Shown here: positions 28,321-32,173 of the stretch, piece by piece
Layout of the letters: each line of letters begins with the position of its first letter
Position numbering within the stretch: position 1 is the stretch's first letter
DNA from: Hyphomicrobiales bacterium
Lineage (GTDB): Bacteria; Pseudomonadota; Alphaproteobacteria; Rhizobiales; Xanthobacteraceae
Assembly (NCBI GenBank): GCA_021732625.1
Contig: JAKFUP010000001.1
Coordinates: 1 to 32,173, forward strand
DNA: 32,173 nucleotides
Direction: 5' to 3'
The notes under the pieces: generated by a model
Databases searched by the model: none
The model's input: only the letters and a program-made list of their open reading frames with translations
Told to the model about the DNA's origin: nothing
Position numbers and translations under genes: made by a program

Positions 28321-28779
28321 TTAGCGGCCGGTGGAGCCGAATCCGCCGCTGCCACGGCCGGTTTCCGAGAGTGCGGCGACCGGGGTGAACCGGGCTTGGC
28401 TAACGGGTGCGATCACCATCTGAGCGATACGCTCGCCGCGCTGGATGGTGAAGTCCGTATTCCCGTGATTGATCAGCAAAACGCCGATTTCGCCGCGGTA
28501 ATCGGCATCGATTGTTCCCGGGGCGTTGAGCACCGTGACGCCGTGTTTGGCCGCGAGGCCTGAGCGAGGGCGTACTTGCGCCTCGTATCCCGGCGGCAGC
28601 GCAATCATCAGTCCGGTCGGCACAACGGCGCGCTTCCCTGCTGCCAGTATGAGTGGTTCGTTCTCGGGAACCGCAGCGAGCAGGTCCATCCCGGCGGCCA
28701 GCACGCTGTGGTAGGCCGGCAGCGCCAATCCGTCTGCGTGGGGTAATCGCTGAACTTCGATCACGGGGGTTGCGCTCAT
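28321..28779 (-). CDS. dut: Deoxyuridine 5'-triphosphate nucleotidohydrolase (dUTPase)
   Basis: dUTPase hydrolyses dUTP to dUMP, keeping uracil out of DNA and supplying thymidylate synthesis. The 152-residue trimeric-type protein has all five motifs: [38 protein letters not shown] (with the catalytic Asp), RGERIAQMV and the C-terminal [11 protein letters not shown] arm that closes over the active site. The frame extends to 28860, but the ATG at 28779 overlaps the coaBC stop (ATGA), giving the normal start and coupling. The coaBC-dut order is common in proteobacteria. Confidence 0.97.
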   Translation of the reverse strand: MSATPVIEVQRLPHADGLALPAYHSVLAAGMDLLAAVPENEPLILAAGKRAVVPTGLMIALPPGYEAQVRPRSGLAAKHGVTVLNAPGTIDADYRGEIGVLLINHGNTDFTIQRGERIAQMVIAPVSQARFTPVAALSETGRGSGGFGSTGR

Positions 28780-30218
28780 GTTGACTCCGCGGCAGAGATT
28801 TCCCGGGCGATGCGATCGACCAGCGCCGATGCCACATCGTCTTTCATCATCGCGGGCCACGATTCGATTTTCGTTTCGCCGCCGCTTTTGCCCTTCATCA
28901 GCAGATGAACCGTGTTGCGGTCGCCGCCCATCACTCCGCCCGACGGCGAAACGTCGTTCGCGACGATCCAGTCGCAGCCTTTGCGTAACAGCTTCGACAT
29001 CGCGTTATCGATCAGGTGCTCGGTTTCGGCGGCGAAGCCGATTACGAGCGGTGGCCGCTTCTGTTTCAGCTTGGATATGGTCGCGAGAATGTCGGGATTT
29101 TCGACGAGCTGCAGCGGCGGCATGCCCGACGATGTTTTTTTGATTTTCTGATCGCCCTCGCGCGCCACGCGCCAGTCGGCGACAGCCGCCGCGAAGATCG
29201 CTATATCCGCAGGCAGTGCGTCTTCGACCTGCCTGAGCATGTCCCGCGCGGCTTCGACACGAATGACGCGAACGCCCGGCGGATCGTTCAAACCAACGGG
29301 CCCAGAGACCAATGTCACGTTGGCGCCTGCGGCGGCGGCAGAGGCCGCAATGGCAAAGCCTTGCTTGCCTGACGAGCGGTTGGCGATGTAGCGGACCGGG
29401 TCAATTGGTTCATGTGTGGGGCCAGCCGTAATCAGGATACGCTTACCGACCAGCGGTCCGACGGGTGCGGGCCGTAGTATTTCCATCGCAGCATTGGCGA
29501 TCTCGATCGGCTCAGCCATGCGGCCGATACCGGCTTCATTGGCTTCGGCCATTTCACCAGCGTTCGGGCCGATCACAAGAATGCCATCGGTTTTCAACTG
29601 AGCCAGATTGCGGCGCGTCGATGGGTTATTCCACATCAGCGGATTCATTGCCGGCGCCAGCAGTACAGGACGATTGCTCGCAAGCAGGATCGCGGTTGCG
29701 AGATCGTCGGCATGGCCGTGAGCCATCTTGGCCATCAGATCGGCAGTCGCAGGCGCGACGACGATCATGTCGCAGTCGCGCGCGAGGCGAATATGTCCTG
29801 CATCGAACTCGCTCTTGGGATCGAACAAATCCGTATAGACATGCTCATGCGCCAGCGCGCTTGCACTGAGGGCCGTGACGAATTGCTGGGCTCCGCGCGT
29901 CAGTACGCAGCGGACATGGACATCGCGCTCTTTGAGGCGGCGGATCAGATCGAGCGCTTTATATGCGGCGATGCCGCCGCCAATGATGAGCGTGACTTTA
30001 AAACCAGTCGACGAAGCCACGCTTGATAGCGTGGGCATGCTTTTGATTTCAGGAGCGCGCTGGTGCTCTTGCCGACGAACCTGAGGTGCGCCTTCGTGGG
30101 TTGCCTCACGCAGGATTGTGCGCACCTCATCCTCAACCGAGCGGCCATGTCGCGCGGCACGCAGCCGAAGCTGGGCTTTGAGAGCTTCGTCGAGTTTGCG
30201 GACGGTGAGGCTGGCCAT
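28776..30218 (-). CDS. coaBC: CoaBC with an N-terminal ribbon-helix-helix (FitA/VapB-like) domain
   Basis: CoaBC joins cysteine to 4'-phosphopantothenate (CoaB, C-terminal) and decarboxylates the product on FMN (CoaC, N-terminal) for coenzyme A. In this 480-residue protein residues 1-42 are a ribbon-helix-helix (RHH) DNA-binding domain of antitoxin type: strand SLTVRKL, then two helices with [16 protein letters not shown]. After a linker (about 43-70) comes CoaC, with [17 protein letters not shown], His142 ([10 protein letters not shown]) and Asn192 (PAMNPLMW). The spacing of those two equals E. coli His75/Asn125. Glu225 stands where E. coli has Cys158. CoaB follows intact ([43 protein letters not shown]). 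The ATG at 30218 has a GGAAG ribosome binding site; an internal ATG at 30038 lacks one. Two ATGATATCAT palindromes lie upstream. Confidence 0.93.
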   Translation of the reverse strand: MASLTVRKLDEALKAQLRLRAARHGRSVEDEVRTILREATHEGAPQVRRQEHQRAPEIKSMPTLSSVASSTGFKVTLIIGGGIAAYKALDLIRRLKERDVHVRCVLTRGAQQFVTALSASALAHEHVYTDLFDPKSEFDAGHIRLARDCDMIVVAPATADLMAKMAHGHADDLATAILLASNRPVLLAPAMNPLMWNNPSTRRNLAQLKTDGILVIGPNAGEMAEANEAGIGRMAEPIEIANAAMEILRPAPVGPLVGKRILITAGPTHEPIDPVRYIANRSSGKQGFAIAASAAAAGANVTLVSGPVGLNDPPGVRVIRVEAARDMLRQVEDALPADIAIFAAAVADWRVAREGDQKIKKTSSGMPPLQLVENPDILATISKLKQKRPPLVIGFAAETEHLIDNAMSKLLRKGCDWIVANDVSPSGGVMGGDRNTVHLLMKGKSGGETKIESWPAMMKDDVASALVDRIAREISAAEST

Positions 30219-30242
30219 GCGCGATCTTCCAATATCGCGGAT

Positions 30243-30271
30243 AGATTATGCGATGATATCATCGCAATCAA
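30243..30271 (-). promoter_or_regulatory. Candidate coaBC promoter spanning an operator palindrome
   Basis: On the minus strand TTGATT (30271-30266) is a plausible -35. TAATCT (30248-30243, 17 bp spacing) or CATAAT (30250-30245, 15 bp spacing) could serve as the -10. The spacer is almost exactly the palindrome GCGATGATATCATCGC. The start of transcription would lie roughly 15-20 bases before the ATG at 30218. The -10 choice is uncertain. Confidence 0.45.
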
Positions 30272-30294
30272 GATAATGATTGCAATGATATCAT
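30250..30294. promoter_or_regulatory. Double palindromic operator candidate upstream of coaBC
   Basis: ATGATATCAT occurs exactly at 30253-30262 and 30285-30294, with centres 32 bp apart, about three helical turns. The proximal copy is the core of a perfect 16 bp palindrome, GCGATGATATCATCGC (30250-30265). A further inverted repeat GCAATCA/TGATTGC (30264-30270 and 30277-30283) lies between them. The distal copy overlaps the ubiB stop codon. Such paired palindromes are typical of binding sites for RHH dimers, and coaBC itself starts with an RHH domain. Confidence 0.7.
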
Positions 30295-31862
30295 TTGTGG
30301 ATTGACCAGAGAATGCCAAGAAAAGCCAACGCTATGACCCACAATGCTACGGCGCTCCACCGATTGCGTCGCGCTTCCGCCCGCCCGATGGCCTCGATCG
30401 TCTCTGGCGCGAGGATCAGACCATTGCGGGTGGCAGCGTCGAATTGCTCGAGCACGGCGACCGAGCGCGCCGCGATTGCCGGCAGGCCCGACATGATTCG
30501 CCCGAGTTCGCTTGCGCCGCTGACCGCGCCTGCGATACGTCCGACCGGGCCGAGGTTGCGCTCGATCCATTCACGGACCACTGGCTCGGCTGTGGTCCAT
30601 ATGTCGAACTTCGCATCGAAGCTGCGCGCGACGCCCTCGACCACGACCATGGTCTTTTGCAGCAGGATTAATTCCGGGCGCGTGCGCATATCGAACAAGG
30701 CAGTAATCTCGAGCAGCAAGGTCAGCAATCGCGCCATCGAAATCTCCTCGGCGGTGCGATTGTGAATTGGCTCGCCGATGGCGCGGATGGCTTGTGCAAA
30801 ATTCTCGATCGAATGATGCGCTGGGACGTAGCCCGCCTCGAAATGCACTTCAGCAACGCGATGATAATCGCGCGTGATAAAGCCAAGGAGGATCTCGGCG
30901 AGAAAGCGCCGCTCCTTCATGCCGAGCCGGCCCATGATGCCGAAATCGACGGCGACGAGGCGGCCTTCCTTGTCGACGAACAGATTGCCCGGATGCATGT
31001 CGGCATGGAAAAAGCCGTCGCGGAGCGCGTGACGTAAAAAGCTCTGGATCACCTTACGGCCAAGATCCGGGAGATCGACATTTGCGGCCTTCAGACCCGC
31101 GTGATCGTTCAGCGCGATGCCATCGATCCATTCCATCGTCAGCACCGAATGGCTGGTGCGATCCCAATCCACACTCGGAGTGCGGAAATCCAGATCGTCG
31201 CGCGTATTCTCGGCCAGCTCCGACATCGCAGCGGCTTCCAGCCGTAAATCCATTTCCATTGCAACCGAGCGCGACAACGTCTCGAAGACCTCGACCATGC
31301 GCAACCGCTGCGCTTCAGCGGAATGCTCTTCGGCTTTGCGCGCCATGAACATGAAAGAGCGAAGATCACGCCGGAAGCGCGCCGCTATATTTGGGCGTAA
31401 TACTTTGACTGCGACGCTGCGGCGGACGCCATCATGCTCGGTCTCTGCACGATGGACCTGTGCGATTGAGGCCGCGGCGACCGATGGACCGAAGGTCGCA
31501 AACGCCTGTGCCAGTGGCCGTTCCAGCGAGGTCGCGACAATTGTTTCGGCCTCGGTCTGTGGAAATGGCGGCAAGCGATCCTGCAAACTTTCCAGATCGC
31601 GAGCGATTGCGACGCCGACGACATCGGGGCGCGTCGCAAGAAACTGTCCAAGTTTGACGTAAGTCGGCCCGAGCCGGGTCAACGCACGCGATAGCCGCGC
31701 GCCGGATTTGACGCCCGGACGTTCGATCAATCGCGCCATGCGCAATGCAAGCTGCGCAGGCGGTGGCAGGGGTGCCGGATCGACGACGCCGAACACGCCT
31801 TCGCGCGCGAATACGAAGCCGGCGCGCATCAGGCGCACGGTATGAGTGAACGCAGAAATCAC
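30291..31862 (-). CDS. ubiB: UbiB, ubiquinone biosynthesis atypical kinase/ATPase
   Basis: UbiB supports ubiquinone synthesis as an atypical ABC1/ADCK kinase-like ATPase at the inner membrane. The 523-residue protein has the family KxGQ motif (Lys70-Gln73 in [13 protein letters not shown]), the alanine-rich AAASIAQVH loop, AVKVLRP with the ATP lysine, [11 protein letters not shown] and VDFGIMG. One or two C-terminal membrane segments are visible at about 502-521 ([19 protein letters not shown]). The start is GTG, overlapping the ubiE stop in GTGA. The TGA stop lies inside the distal ATGATATCAT palindrome of the coaBC control region. The intergenic gap to coaBC is only 72 bp, so read-through transcription into coaBC is possible. 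Confidence 0.96.
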   Translation of the reverse strand: MISAFTHTVRLMRAGFVFAREGVFGVVDPAPLPPPAQLALRMARLIERPGVKSGARLSRALTRLGPTYVKLGQFLATRPDVVGVAIARDLESLQDRLPPFPQTEAETIVATSLERPLAQAFATFGPSVAAASIAQVHRAETEHDGVRRSVAVKVLRPNIAARFRRDLRSFMFMARKAEEHSAEAQRLRMVEVFETLSRSVAMEMDLRLEAAAMSELAENTRDDLDFRTPSVDWDRTSHSVLTMEWIDGIALNDHAGLKAANVDLPDLGRKVIQSFLRHALRDGFFHADMHPGNLFVDKEGRLVAVDFGIMGRLGMKERRFLAEILLGFITRDYHRVAEVHFEAGYVPAHHSIENFAQAIRAIGEPIHNRTAEEISMARLLTLLLEITALFDMRTRPELILLQKTMVVVEGVARSFDAKFDIWTTAEPVVREWIERNLGPVGRIAGAVSGASELGRIMSGLPAIAARSVAVLEQFDAATRNGLILAPETIEAIGRAEARRNRWSAVALWVIALAFLGILWSIHK

Positions 31863-32173
31863 AAACGCCAGCCCGAATGCATTGCCACGACGCCGCCCGA
31901 CATCGGCTGCCAGGTCACGCGTGCAAACCCGGCGGCGCGGATCATGTCGGCGAATACCGGCGGACGTGGAAACTTGCGGATTGATTCGACGAGATACTGA
32001 TACGACTCGGCGTCGCCGGTGACCGCGCGGCCGAGCGGCGGGATTACCTTGAATGAGAAGAAGTCATAGATCCGGTCGAGGCCGGGTACATCGACGTTGG
32101 AGAATTCCAGACAGAGAAAGCGTCCGCCGGGTTTGAGCACCCGATAGGCCTCAGCCAGCGCGAGTTCGATGCG
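31859..32173 (-). CDS. ubiE: Bifunctional demethylmenaquinone/2-methoxy-6-polyprenyl-1,4-benzoquinol methylase, partial
   Basis: The C-terminal part of a UbiE methyltransferase, which uses SAM in the C-methylation step of ubiquinone synthesis. The gene continues beyond the window edge, so the start and the SAM-binding N-terminal motifs are not visible. The visible frame reads through [49 protein letters not shown] and [21 protein letters not shown], which are hallmark C-terminal UbiE segments. An internal GTG at 32140 lies within LKPGG and is not a real start. Its stop overlaps the ubiB GTG. The ubiE-ubiB pairing is widespread in proteobacteria. Confidence 0.94.
   Translation of the reverse strand, partial: RIELALAEAYRVLKPGGRFLCLEFSNVDVPGLDRIYDFFSFKVIPPLGRAVTGDAESYQYLVESIRKFPRPPVFADMIRAAGFARVTWQPMSGGVVAMHSGWRL

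Overview
This 32.2 kb window looks like core chromosome of a GC-rich alphaproteobacterium, most likely order Rhizobiales in the Bradyrhizobium/Rhodopseudomonas/Nitrobacter/Afipia group. The reasons are the gene order (aroA-cmk-rpsA-sppA-ihfB-lapA-trpF-trpB-trpA-accD-folC; trxA-addA-addB; ubiE-ubiB-coaBC-dut), the AddAB rather than RecBCD repair system, a class II (CP4-like) AroA, a six-S1-domain ribosomal protein S1, and dispersed palindromic repeats of the kind seen in rhizobial genomes. The genus is an inference, not a proof. No phage, transposase, CRISPR array or rRNA was seen.

Layout. Positions 1-3.5 kb read on the minus strand: a glycerol-3-phosphate-type ABC substrate-binding protein (ugpB-like), a family III CoA-transferase, tRNA-Ala(GGC) and a short FYDLN-type acidic protein. 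Positions 3.6-15.6 kb read on the plus strand (apart from one tiny secreted peptide): aroA-cmk, then rpsA behind a roughly 500 bp leader, sppA, ihfB, lapA, and trpF-trpB-trpA-accD-folC, with 4 bp stop/start overlaps in several places. Positions 15.6-32.2 kb read on the minus strand: in transcription order a partial ubiE, ubiB, coaBC, dut, then divL-like kinase, a tsaE-amgK fusion, a PilZ protein, a murU-like nucleotidyltransferase, addB, addA and trxA. The plus and minus arrays converge at a hairpin terminator near 15.59 kb.

How the genes relate. The plus-strand block supplies aromatic amino acids (aroA, trpFBA), nucleotides (cmk), fatty acids (accD), folate (folC) and translation and chromatin proteins (rpsA, ihfB). 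The minus-strand block joins ubiquinone synthesis, coenzyme A synthesis, dUTP hygiene, a probable cell-cycle pseudokinase (DivL), cell-wall sugar salvage (AmgK/MurU), t6A tRNA modification (TsaE) and double-strand break repair (AddAB).

The most unusual feature is at 28776-30218. The CoA biosynthesis enzyme CoaBC carries an in-frame N-terminal ribbon-helix-helix domain of the FitA/VapB antitoxin type, no toxin partner is present, and two identical ATGATATCAT palindromes lie 32 bp apart just upstream, one of them between candidate -35 and -10 elements. This looks like an enzyme that represses its own promoter. The same protein has Glu where the CoaC substrate clamp normally has a conserved Cys. 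Other points of note are a DivL-type kinase with Tyr in place of the phospho-accepting His, an AccD that has lost three of four zinc-ligand cysteines, and the TsaE-AmgK fusion.
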